DNA of 64,000 bases from Rusavskia elegans (Eukaryota > Ascomycota > Lecanoromycetes > Teloschistales > Teloschistaceae). The stretch covers positions 1 through 64,000 of the forward strand of contig SAUG01000049.1 in NCBI GenBank assembly GCA_011316305.1, in the 5' to 3' direction. Positions 10,319 to 21,058 of the stretch are shown here, in pieces. A program made the translations under genes and the position numbers. Below the pieces are notes generated by a model. It saw only the letters and a list, made by a program, of their open reading frames with translations, had not been told where the DNA came from and did not search any database. Each line of letters begins with the position of its first letter. Position 1 is the first letter of the stretch.

Positions 10319-11585
10319 GTGGATGACCCATCGCTGATAGTGCTGAGAGATGCCACATACGATTGTGGTATTGGCTGGATGTAAGTACTCGCGTTTTGGT
10401 GTACATAGGAAGATTCCGGTGCCAAATAGCACAACCTTTTTTGCAGGCAGGCGGTTCTTTTGTCGTTGTATTCAGTCTCGCAACAGCTCCGACTAAGTTT
10501 CCAGGTTACGGCTGAGGTCAGCACTCTCGTAAGGCTCGGGCCTGAGACAGACTACAGTCTATTGACAAGCCTGCTGTCCTTGACATCATCTTGCAGCTTA
10601 TGTACTACCGTTATTCTTCTAATGAACACTATCCGAGGACCACGTTACTTCACTTTTCGACGACAATGTACGTTCAGACTTTCATCTCTGTTGGAACGGC
10701 GACACTTTGTCCTTGTCTTCGGGGACCAAGCGACTTCCCAGGGTCTATCAGTCTTCGACATGCCGGTGGATGTTTGAGAGAGCCGGATGCTTGGCAGCTG
10801 CAGTCAGGATTACACAAGTATGCTCTCTCATCCCTTGGAATTAAGTTGATTGATACGCCGGTCCGTCTCAAAGCTCACCATTCGAACGGGAGATGGTCCG
10901 ACGAGTCTTCAACGGCTTACGGACGACTGGTCGGGGTTCCGTAGTGCATGAGTTCTTCCCGGAGGTCCGCAGCCGTTCAAAATTGTTCCAGTCATCTGCG
11001 GTGGAACACATAATCTTGATTAAACCACTTAGATCATTGATGGCGTGGGACATACGGCGTCTCGCTGCATATTGGCGCCGGCCTACCTACATAATTTCCA
11101 AATCTCGGTTCGGGCTTCGCAAGGATTGGACAGCATTTGCTATCGAGCGCTTGTGTGGCAAACTTCAGTTCAGCCCCATGAAATCTGTTCCAATGGAGCC
11201 GTAAGACAGGCCCCCTTCACAACAAAGCTACTGCAGTTCTGACATCACCTTGCATGCCCAACATAGCTTTATGGGTACGCTGGTGGAGGAGCGTGCCTCG
11301 TGTCATACAACAAATGGCGTTGGGGGAAGGCGAACAACGACCGCCAGGCACACCTGGTTCCAATCCCACTTACTGCGAGGCCAGTATTCCGCTGAAAATC
11401 CATTCAGTCCAAGGTACCAGCTCTTCACTGCTATCTGAACAATCATTCGAACGATATCCCTTATCGAGGTACCAGCCGTTGTACGACGCTGTTTGCTGTT
11501 GCTATGTTCTGACATAAGGAGATTGCTGCGTTGCCTTCTTCCCACAACGTGCAATCGATCGACTTCTCTGGACAACAACATCCAT
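10319..11585. other. Intergenic region upstream of NACHT-ankyrin gene
   Basis: About 1.27 kb without a supported gene. Several open frames of 60-115 codons on both strands have no domain and do not splice into anything recognisable. It contains the 3' end of the DUF1989 transcript and the promoter of the NLR. Confidence 0.5.
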
Positions 11586-14500
11586 ATGGAGGCTGTTGGG
11601 GTAGCCGCAAGCCTGGCGCAGCTGGTTGACTTCACAGCTAAGACCATCAAATATCTAAACAGTATCAAAGATGCGTCGAAGGAGCGTGCTGGGTTACTTC
11701 GAGAAGCTTCAAGTCTTTTAAACTTGCTTATCAGCTTGCAGACCCAGGTAGATGAGGCGAAGCAGTCCGAGGAATGGTTTGTGAGTATCAGATCATTGAC
11801 TGTCAAGAACGGCCCTCTGGACCAGCTTCGAGATGCATTGGAGCATCTCACAGACAAATTGAAGCCGAGAAGAGGAGTTGAGAGTACGGTCCGAAAGTTC
11901 ATTTGGACGCTTGACAAAACCTACTGCGAGGATGTGCTCCAGAAAATCGAGAGAGCAAAATCGAGTATAACCCTCGCTTTGCACGGTGATACTTTGTACG
12001 CATGTCTTGTTGTTGTCCTTGGGAGACGACCATATAGGCTAATCTTCAAATGTCTAACAGTAAACTCGCACAGGCTATCAAGGCGGACACAGCTGGAATC
12101 AGTAACATCGACCAGCGTGTGACGGCCGTTTCTCAGAGTCTCGAACGCCTCCATACCGAGGATGACGGTATGTCTTCTTGCAACAGGCCGGGTTTTGAGC
12201 AATAAACTCTAACAACTGGTTGTAGTGAACAAACGTCAGGAAATCCTTGCGTGGTTTTCTCCTCTGAACTTCTTCAAGACCCAGCAGGATATGTTTGCAA
12301 GAAGAGAAGACGGCACTGGAAATTGGCTCATCGAGTCACCGACGTTTCAAGATTGGTTGTCAGGGTCCCATCGTACGATATGTTGTACTGGAATTCGTAA
12401 GTCTTCAATTCTGGCGGATTGGGCAATACAGACCGTTGCAGCTCTTCAGTATGAGATCTACTTTGCGTCCCATCTACGCAGTTCAAGGTCGTCAAGTGAT
12501 CGACCAGCACCTACACATTGTGTGCGAGCAGCAGTCGTCCTCCACAGGACTTGCAATTACATTAAATCCGATTTTGAGTGGTCTGTGAAGCTGACTCAGC
12601 ATAGCTGGGGCAGGCAAATCGATCCTCGCGTCTGTCATAGTTGATTTCCTGCGCAAGAAGGTTCAGACAACGACTAATGCTATTGGCGTCGCCGCTATCT
12701 ATTGCAATTTCAAGGAGGGACAAATGCAAACCCCAGAGAATCTTCTGGCTGGAGCATGCGTCCAGCTAGCAAATACCTTATCAGGACCGTTGCCAAGAGC
12801 CCTGCTCGATATTTATGAAGGCCACAGCAGACTGAAGACAAGACCAACCTGTACAGAGGTCCTCGAGGTCCTTGACAGCACTGTGCATGAATTTGACACC
12901 GTCTACCTTGTCATTGATGCCTTGGATGAATGCTCAGAACAAGTCCGAGACAGATTTCTAACCCAAATGGACGCTTTACCAGTGAACACTAGACGACTGG
13001 TAACGACTCGTCATGTTGATAGTATTGTCAATCGATACTACGACTGCCCTAAAATTGATATTCGTGCTACCGATGTCGATCTAAAGAACTACATCACATC
13101 GAGAATCGCAAGCAACAACAGGCTGATGCTCCATGTACGGGAAGACCCGGTCCTTGAACGAGCCATCTGCGAGGGAGTCATTTCCAAAGCCGATGGAATG
13201 TATGTGTCCCATGTTTCCACATTGATGCCCCCATATGAGGTCTCGAAACGTCCCTTCAGCCCAGTTGCTCGATCGAAAGGCGTGCATGTACATACTAATG
13301 GACTAACACTCCTCCAGGTTCCTAGCCGCGAAGCTTCATGTCGACGCTCTCTCAACCAAAGGCAATGTCAAAATGCTCAAGAAGGCCCTCGAAAACCTGC
13401 CTACGACTCTGGATGAGCTCTACGATGACGCAGTCCAACGAATAAAGACTCGGAGTCTAGACGATGAACACCTAGCACTTAAAGCCCTTCGCTGGGTTGC
13501 ATATACGTACCGGCCTTTGGGGTTTCGTGCGCTTCAAGAAGCCTTGGCTATCGAGCCTGGAGAAGATGACTTCGACAGTGACGGCATGCATCCTATTGGT
13601 CTCATCCTCGATGTCTGTGCCGGTCTACTAATTGCTGATGAGAAGAACGAGATAGTTCGTCTGGTCCACTACACGACTCAGGATTACTTGGATAAGCTTT
13701 TGGCTTCCGAATTCCAGGACGCTCATGCACTTATAGCCGGAGACGGTCTTACCTATTTGAGCTACAAAGTTTTTCAAACCGAAGGGCCTGGTAGGCGGAG
13801 TCATTATGACTTCCATTTTTGGAGATATGCTTCAACCTTCTGGGCGGCGCATGCAATGGCTGGACAGAGCTCTGAACCGAAAACCCAGATAGAAAGGTAC
13901 TTGGCCAGTAATCCTTGTGTCTATCTTATAAGTCCAGCAGACTATGACGGTGATTCTCCGGTTGCGCCTCCGCAAAGGTGCGAGGGTTATGTAGTCGCAG
14001 CATTCTATGGCTTGTGTGATGAGCTCGGATTTTTGCTACGGGACACAATCAACATCGACCAATTACTGTACCGCCATAGATCTTGGTCGCGTTGTAAGTT
14101 ACGAGTACGCGAATCCGCTCTGCATCTTGCAGTGCGTAACGATCAAATTCAGGCGGTTTGTATCTTGCTCGACCATGGTGCGGACATTGAGAAGAGAAAC
14201 TCAGCGGGCCAGACTCCGCTCCTACTTGCGATCCAATGCAAAGCTTTGACGATTGTAAGGGAACTGATCTCTAGAGGGGCTAATGTCATGGGCGAAGACT
14301 CCAATCTCCAGATACCCTTTCAAAAAGTCTGGTGGAGCTCGCCGATGCCATTTCTACAGTACTTACTTGCTGCTGGGACTATATTGGAACGTCGACATAT
14401 ATTCGATACATCACAGTTGATGATATCTATCGTTCGTGACAACGATCTTCAGACCGGTCAATGGCTCTTTGAGTCCGCTCTTAAAGTTCCGGACAGGGTA

Positions 14501-15475
14501 TGGATTTCGTCTACACTGCTTATAGATGCTGCGGGGTATGGAGCCCTGTATTTTATCAATAAGCTGCTGGATTGTGGTGCCGATGTCGATAGCAAGGACC
14601 AACGTGGGAGAACAGCCCTCCATCAAGCTTGTACAACTGGGGAGCTTGCCGTCGTCAAAAGACTTCTTGAACGTGGGATCGACGTCAATATTCGGACTGA
14701 TTCCGGACAGATCGCGCTCCATCGCGCTGCGCAAACTGGCGACGAAGAGCTCGTGAAGGCACTGATCACATACAACTCTGATATCAACGTACAGGACGTT
14801 ACAGGTTCTACTCCGCTGATTGACGCTATCGATCTTGATGAAACTAGCATAGCACTTCAATTACTTCAACATGGTGCGGACGTGAACGTTCAAGATGACA
14901 ACGGCATGACAGCTCTACATTTCGCCTCCGCAAGAGGTAACCTCAGGATTGTGCAGAAGTTGATGGAACAACAAATGTCAGTGGAACACAAAAGCCTGTT
15001 CACTCTGGCTGGAAAAATCATGGAGCCCGCCTTTGACGAGGCAGACAGACTGCCCGCGCTTCTAGGCGTTCTAAACATCATCACCTGCCACGGTGTTCAT
15101 ATCAAAGTGTTCGCAATTTCCAAGGCTAATGACCGTGGAGGTCTCGACATTTTGAAGCGCTGCCTTCTGAAGAGAGATACCTCTCCGGAATGGAGAGTGT
15201 GGAAACAGGGCATGACCGCCCTCGACATTGCTGTGTTGCATGAGAATAAGCAGATAATCAGTCTATTGGCATCTGGTAACGAATCCAGAGGGCAACCGGA
15301 TGCTACACCACGTGACGAGTATCTGTGCGAAATGTTTGGACTGTCGACGATTGAGGAAGTAATAACAACCCTTAGGATGAAAGAGAACCGAGCTCGGTTT
15401 CGGAGAATAGGGTATATTAGGGGGGAGATAAGAGGGTGGAAGACGCAAACCACAAACCCGTTCTACGATACGTAG
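11586..15475 (+). CDS. NLR 1: STAND receptor with helical N-domain, NACHT and ankyrin repeats
   Basis: Five exons (11586-11995, 12061-12167, 12226-12396, 12605-13199, 13318-15475) stay in frame and give 1,146 aa. All introns are GT..AG; intron 3 (208 nt) splits the P-loop. Residues 1-140 begin MEAVGVAASLAQLVDFTAKT, the start typical of the fungal HeLo-like/Fungal_N helical domain of STAND proteins. NACHT: Walker A GIPGAGKS at residues 228-235, Walker B LVIDALDEC near 331-339, then the sensor segment RRLVTTRHVD. A winged-helix-like region (LRWVAYTYRPLGFRALQEAL) follows. Ankyrin repeats run from about residue 695 to 985 (SALHLAVRNDQ, TALHQACTTGELAVVKRLLE and similar), then a 160-residue tail. 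Such proteins sense non-self or danger signals and trigger an N-terminal effector. Here the effector looks like a membrane-targeting helical domain, by family analogy only. No stops or frameshifts. Confidence 0.88.
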
Positions 15476-16746
15476 AAAAATCAAGGAGAGGAAATCACGA
15501 GGATGTCAGCTTCTGAAGAGAGATCCATTTTTGACAGCGGTGATATCTACTGGCAGCACGTACCAGAGAATTGACAGTACCTTTCATAGATCCTCAAGAT
15601 ATCGACCTGCATATATCGTGGTCTCGGTGTGTGGCAGATGTATCCAACATCTCACGCATAAGACATCATTCAGATCCTGTCGTAAGCCATCGAATTATGT
15701 AAGTCTGGAATCTTGATACCGTCTTGACAGGCAGAAGCTCCGGTGTGGAGTTAAGGTGTTCATGGGACAGACAACGGAACCATCATCGATCTGTCCAATC
15801 TCGGCCTTTTCACATCCTACAAGCATTCTGCAATGGGGGACCTGGAACGGAAATGCTCTCCCCGCCTGAGGGTCTTGGGTCTTGCACCTGTCTGACTCAG
15901 ACCTAAAGCTAAGCAAGTTCTCTCCCATTGTACTTGAGTTGGGTTCTGGTAACCTTCTCAAATCTTCGATAGCAGGGATGGCATCATTTCTCTTGACTAC
16001 TGTCCTCGATGGTAAGGGAAGTGTAATTGCATACCGGCATTCAATTTCTCACTGATCTTCGGTGCCACAATTGTGCCAAATTCTTTCCTGCAGTGCTATA
16101 CTCTGCGGACAACCTAGATAAGTGAAATATTCAAGTCGCGAGCTATCGATTTTCTTCCACACGTGCTTTGGAAGTACTGATGTACACTTCTAATTGCAAC
16201 ATCTACATTGATCTAGTTCCCGCCTGCGGTTGATCGTAATTAGAGGATATATTTTGCATTAGCTAGAAGGACACGAAGTGCTGGAATCAGTAACACCATC
16301 TACGAAGATCATGATCAAGTACCGAAGCACATGGACCGAGACCAGCGGAAAGAAACATTGATGCTGGCTAAGTCGAAATTTGGGTATGGGACGGTTATAT
16401 TACCAGACTGATGTTGGCTGCCGATCTACCTTTGTCTCCTTAATATCAATCACCGAGGCTAACATCCGGGTGGCTGGCATCCGCTAGCCAATACTTCGTT
16501 GATTGTCGAGTCAGAAACGCTGAATCGCCGTGTCAAGTTGGAGTTCAACAAAGAGACATCAGGAAGCCAGCCCATCACGATGGAAAACTGTCCAAACCTC
16601 GACAGTCCCTTTGTACAGCGAAAATAACCACTACATCACATTTCAAGAGTATTTAACCCCCGAGGTTCGCCCTGGCTCCTCATCTTTCTGACATCTCTCC
16701 ATCACCTTCCATATTCCTAACCACATACTTCAATTCCAGAATCGCC
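15476..16746. other. Intergenic, no supported gene
   Basis: About 1.27 kb. Short open frames without domains. The last 200 bases are CT-rich with a TATTTAA box at 16650-16656 and form the promoter of the next gene. Confidence 0.5.
16650..16656 (+). promoter_or_regulatory. TATA-like box of the 16747 gene
   Basis: TATTTAA lies 91 bp upstream of the ATG at 16747, followed by CT-rich sequence as is common before fungal transcription starts. Inferred from position only. Confidence 0.35.
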
Positions 16747-17415
16747 ATGAGCCACGCAAACCAATTCTCAATCGCAACCCTCTTCGGTGGACAAACAGAC
16801 CAATCACCCTTTCTAGGTCCGCTAGATCAAGAAGCTGGCGTGATGCCCGCCTCCTTTACACTTCCGATTCGACCATCCGCACGCACCCCAGCTGGAGCGC
16901 AGAAAAATCATACACTAGCCCGAGACACGTCCGGAGAAACCGCTATAGAAGGGGCATCTGATACTGCGGCAGGAAATACCGAGCTAAAGCCCCTTTTCCA
17001 AAGCCTCGGCCGCCACTCGCCCACCGAGATGGAACTCAAGACAGCAGAGGAAGTCGAATATGACGACATGGCACGCATCTGGCGCGAATTAGAGGAAGGA
17101 GGCGCACCCGCTGCGGCTACATCATCTCCACATCCTGTCTCAAAGCCTGATCTCGACACCGAAATGCTTGAGACATCGGCTCGGTCAGACGATTCCGTGG
17201 CTAGTCCTGGCCATTTGTCACCCAAGGCTTATTGGGAATGGATGAAAAGAGATGCAGAGGTAGGGGGTTTCGAGGTGGAGTATCATGGGTGTGAAGAAAT
17301 GACGGAGGAGGAATTACGAGAATGTGAGGAGTTATTTGGTGTTTGTGGTGAGCAGCAAGATGAAAAGGAGAATTTAGCGCCCTTCAATGGGTTGGTGAGG
17401 AGTATGACGGCGTAA
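16747..17415 (+). CDS. Orphan acidic protein, 222 aa
   Basis: Single exon with a TATA-like box and CT-rich leader upstream and a good ATG context. No known domain recognised and no signal peptide or membrane helix. The composition is Ser/Thr/Pro/Glu-rich and mostly disordered, with a more ordered C-terminal part: LSPKAYWEWMKRDAEVGGFE, then EEMTEEELRECEELFGVCGE. That WEWMKRDAE and Glu-rich helix could be a binding motif. Coding is supported by a long uninterrupted frame, codon-like composition and a promoter; function unknown. Confidence 0.6.
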   Translation: MSHANQFSIATLFGGQTDQSPFLGPLDQEAGVMPASFTLPIRPSARTPAGAQKNHTLARDTSGETAIEGASDTAAGNTELKPLFQSLGRHSPTEMELKTAEEVEYDDMARIWRELEEGGAPAAATSSPHPVSKPDLDTEMLETSARSDDSVASPGHLSPKAYWEWMKRDAEVGGFEVEYHGCEEMTEEELRECEELFGVCGEQQDEKENLAPFNGLVRSMTA

Positions 17416-18666
17416 TGGATTTTTTGGTAGCACGGAGTGGGATAGAGCTGAGCGATTTGATGGATTCCGGTGTGGTGTAGTGGGATATAATGATCGAGAA
17501 TGATGGCGGAGACGACTTTGGTGGCTTGTTAATTGGGGTTGTAGGAGAAAAATATGTCATGTCTTTGTTGAGGCTTCCAAGAAGGACGCTTTCATACTTG
17601 AAAATCATGCCCATGCTAAAATCAATCTGGGCACTCCGATCTCTGTGTCCAACCACATTTACTCTGCAGCCTTTTTTTTGGGTGTTTGCAGTCTCATGCG
17701 GCTGTCCGTCTACATGCTTGTTTGCTTTTACAACTTGTTGGGAACAAAACATAGCCTATACTTCACCATGCTGTGCTACCGACCTGCCATGTTAGGGTCA
17801 CGGCGGTGGTATCTCTCCTTTCTTTTGCCACCTCTAATATATACTAACATGATTTCTTCTCCTATATTTGGTTTCATTCCTTGTCGCCGGCGTTAACTGT
17901 GGCCACGGCTGAACTGCACCAGGTGCCGGAGAATCTAATTTGTCCAGTACCAACTTTTGGGGTTTCGCCGCTGGCGATATATACAGCTTTCTACTTCTCT
18001 ACGTGTATTTTTCGTTTCTTGTCAGATCTTCCTTGGCCAGACTACACTGCCTTCTCATGGGTCGGGATTCCTTTCATCGTCGCTTAACCCCTGGGACGTA
18101 TTTCTGACAATATGTTCCACCATCACACTGAGCCATAGCTTCCAGGCACCACTCAGCAACCTCAATTTCAAACAACAAAGAAGTAGATTAAAAGACGAAC
18201 AATGCATTGTTTCTCCCATTGTGCCAAAACGTGGATCCATCCTTTATGCCTTCCGCATCATTGTCCTAGTATGGACGCTCTACTTGCCTGCTAAACTTCC
18301 AAAATCCTGAAGAGTAAAGAGATACAGTCTAGACCATCTCTGCCGTCGTCCGATCGATCTCATTGCTCAACGTACGGATGGCGAAGAAAGGAAAGGGTAT
18401 AGACAATGGAGGGCAATTTCTCCCTTTCTTCGGTGTCAGGTGCTTGCTTCCAATAGGGATGGGTTTTGGACGTGAAAGGGTAAGTTAAGTTTAAAAGCTG
18501 AATCTCGCTGTTGTGAAGGACCTGTTCCTTGATCCTATCGGATCCTCCTCGTACAACCACCACGCCGCAAATTTTGGGCAGCATTTTGGGAAAACACACA
18601 TATCCAACACGCCGTTTTTGGACTTCAAAGAAGAACGGACCCACCCTTCACTTACCTATAGCAAGG
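17416..18666. other. Intergenic, no supported gene
   Basis: Contains short open frames such as 17645-17896, which is hydrophobic, but it sits in T-rich sequence and has no homology that I recognise. Probably 3' and 5' untranslated sequence plus spacer. Confidence 0.4.
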
Positions 18667-19467
18667 ATGTCGACGAGATCCAGAAGCCTCCTCCCCCGAG
18701 GGGAGACAACCCACCCGATCCCGTCAACTGTTCCCCAAAACTTTCCAATCTGCCAACCAGTTGTCTACCTCTACTCGAATGACCAAGCCGCCCACGACGC
18801 CGCCCTTGCTGCATTTAACAACGAACTGGCTCGTCGACCTACCACCAATACCTTCAACGGTGAAGGCTGGGTCAAAGATCCAAGTAGCAACCACGCCTAC
18901 ATGATTTCAGCTCCTTCTCTCCCTCCTCCTGCGGCAACCATCCCCGACCCCGTGGAAGTGGCAGCAGAGACGCGACACCAGCGAGAAGAGCGCCTTGAGC
19001 GTTTCATCAGAACACGAGAAGAAGCACTCCAACGCGCCGCCGCTGCTCCCAAGCGCGCCCGCGAGCGCCCGTCCCAGCCAGAAGGGCACATAGACAAACG
19101 CATCCAGCAGAAGCAGCTCGCTGAAGAGCGGAAAGCTAGGAAAGAGGCTTATCGAAAAGCCCATCCTGCTCCCCGGCGACCGTCGCAACGCAATCGCACA
19201 CCACCTTCGGGGAATGTGATCTTCACGAGGGCGATGAGGCGGGAGCGGGTAGAGGCGGATAAGGAGTTTTATGTTTCTGGGTCGACGGAAAGCTGGGATG
19301 GGAGGAGAAAAGATAGGGTTGAAGGATGGAGGGAGGATGTTGATCCGAAGGATGGGCACGATGATGACGACGCGATGGAGGATGTGCAGGATTTGGGATG
19401 TCAGTCGCGGAGTTCGTTGGCGCCGGAGGATGCGCTTGAATTTGCCGGTTCGGGAGGATTGGTTTGA
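18667..19467 (+). CDS. Orphan charged protein with Arg/Glu-rich helical region, 266 aa
   Basis: Single exon. The frame is open from 18529, but the first in-frame ATG is at 18667 (MSTRSRSLLPRG). No known domain. Residues about 90-175 are strongly helical and charged (TRHQREERLERFIRTREEAL, then QQKQLAEERKARKEAYRKA), a likely single helix or coiled coil. The C-terminal 60 residues are acidic (HDDDDAMEDVQD). This may be a nuclear or RNA-associated protein by composition, but no function can be assigned. Intact. Confidence 0.6.
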   Translation: MSTRSRSLLPRGETTHPIPSTVPQNFPICQPVVYLYSNDQAAHDAALAAFNNELARRPTTNTFNGEGWVKDPSSNHAYMISAPSLPPPAATIPDPVEVAAETRHQREERLERFIRTREEALQRAAAAPKRARERPSQPEGHIDKRIQQKQLAEERKARKEAYRKAHPAPRRPSQRNRTPPSGNVIFTRAMRRERVEADKEFYVSGSTESWDGRRKDRVEGWREDVDPKDGHDDDDAMEDVQDLGCQSRSSLAPEDALEFAGSGGLV

Positions 19468-21058
19468 GGTTTGGTGGGTGTGGAGGATGGGTTGTTGTTT
19501 TTAGTCTACCCCAGAGAAAGGGAGGAAGATTGGTACTTATCAGAACAGATCTGTCGACGAGGTTGTTTCGACCATGAATAGCTAATGTATTGTCTTGAGA
19601 TGATATGATGTATCACGAATATAATGAATGGAATAATCAAAAGACTAGCGTAATGATGTGTATAATGAAGAAGAGATCTTGACTGAAGGAGTAGACCGCG
19701 ATAGTAGATATGCTTATAGGTCTAGAAATGTCATCTGAGTATGGAAGACAAGGTGCTGAGGAGGAGGGTATGTATACCCTACATCACGTACCATGCTTCC
19801 AATATTCATCTTTGAAAATCTAATCGACATTTGCCTGACAACTTGGCCCTTCGATTACAGAATAATTTGATTAGCCAGATAATAACCCTCCAGACTGCAC
19901 GATGGCTGATAATTATCGAGTTACAGGTCTCGAGTTGATGGATAGAATGACTTTAAGCCCATCACAAGCAATTTGTACGATATTCTCACAGCCATTGTCT
20001 GCGTATAGCGATGAGAACCTTACAAGAGCCTCATCATTGTAGGAAAACTTCGCTCCCACGGTTCAGGGGACGCGATTGAAAGGACTGTATGGGCTAGGGC
20101 ACATCACGCTTTCAACACCAAGACGTGTACAAGATGCATATGCCCCTGCTTCCAATTCGCAAAGATGATAAAACCTACTGATCAGCAAGCAGACATCTCA
20201 AATTTCGGTATAAGTGACAATCCAAATGTGTCACCCGAAGATATAGTCCAAAAATTGAGGCTCGCATGTGCTCGAGGCTCAACCATGTCAACCAAAAAAT
20301 GCCTGGAAAGACTGAAAAGCATATCCTATACAATACCACGCGAAGGCGACGAAACAGCTTATGGCAAACGTGGCAAGAAGGGGACGTAGGATCATCATTT
20401 TTTTGGAGTTACAAATATCAAAGCTAGGTTTCTGGGCCGCAGGCGGAAGGCAACTTGTTTGTTGCACGTCAGGTCGTAAAGATTTGGAGTCCCCGGAGTC
20501 GTTGTGGGCTTAATATGTTCTTGCTTTTGGCGGGTCAATGAATAACCTGCGCCCAAGGGATTTGAATCGTCCTTCGCGACCCGATGCACTGGTCTTTGTA
20601 CATCCAGCGGCCAAGCTCCGAGCTGCGTACCCTCGAACCCATCATATGCTTTGGTAGCACTGTCGAGGCCAAAATCTTTCTTTCTAGACTCCCCTCAGGT
20701 AGGTCTCTCCGAGGGATCATCTGAGATTATCCCAGCATCATTTGGGCTTTTGCGTGGCTGAACTTAGTCTAACCCATGATCCCTCGCGACTCAAATTCGA
20801 TACTGGTCAAATTACTATCGGAAAACAACGAATGACACTTAATGAGATCCAGACCTTCGGTCACCCTAGGCACCGCGTTTTCAACCCCAAGGCTAACTCC
20901 TTGTCCAAGCCTAGATGAGGTCTAGATAAGATGCAACTTGTATTTCTGTCTTGCGTCCTAAAGATACACCGGACCCCAACATGAATGTTGCCCCAAATTT
21001 CTGCTCCAGCGGTCTTTCAAGCTGACATCAGCAATAGTTAATTTTGGAAGCCTGAGAA
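19468..21058. other. Intergenic, AT-leaning, no supported gene
   Basis: About 1.6 kb. The first part is A/T-rich with ATGA/AATA stretches, likely 3' UTR and spacer. A 74-codon frame at 20165 and small minus-strand frames at 20395-20720 have no domain. I looked for a tRNA near 20520-20660 because of T-loop-like sequence, but the stems do not pair. Confidence 0.45.

Noticed and set aside
9617..10432. 271-codon minus-strand frame
   Set aside because: Antisense to the DUF1989 gene and low-complexity; no domain.
11303..11917. 204-codon minus-strand frame
   Set aside because: Antisense to the first exon of NLR 1.
16278..16296. GCTGGAATCAGTAACA shared with NLR 1 exon 2 near 12089
   Set aside because: Only 16 bases match and the flanks differ; likely chance.
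20165..20389. 74-codon plus-strand frame
   Set aside because: Short, no domain, no promoter signal, inside AT-leaning spacer.
20520..20660. Possible tRNA on the minus strand (TTCAAAT and TTCGAGG T-loop-like sequence)
   Set aside because: The T-arm and acceptor stems do not pair.
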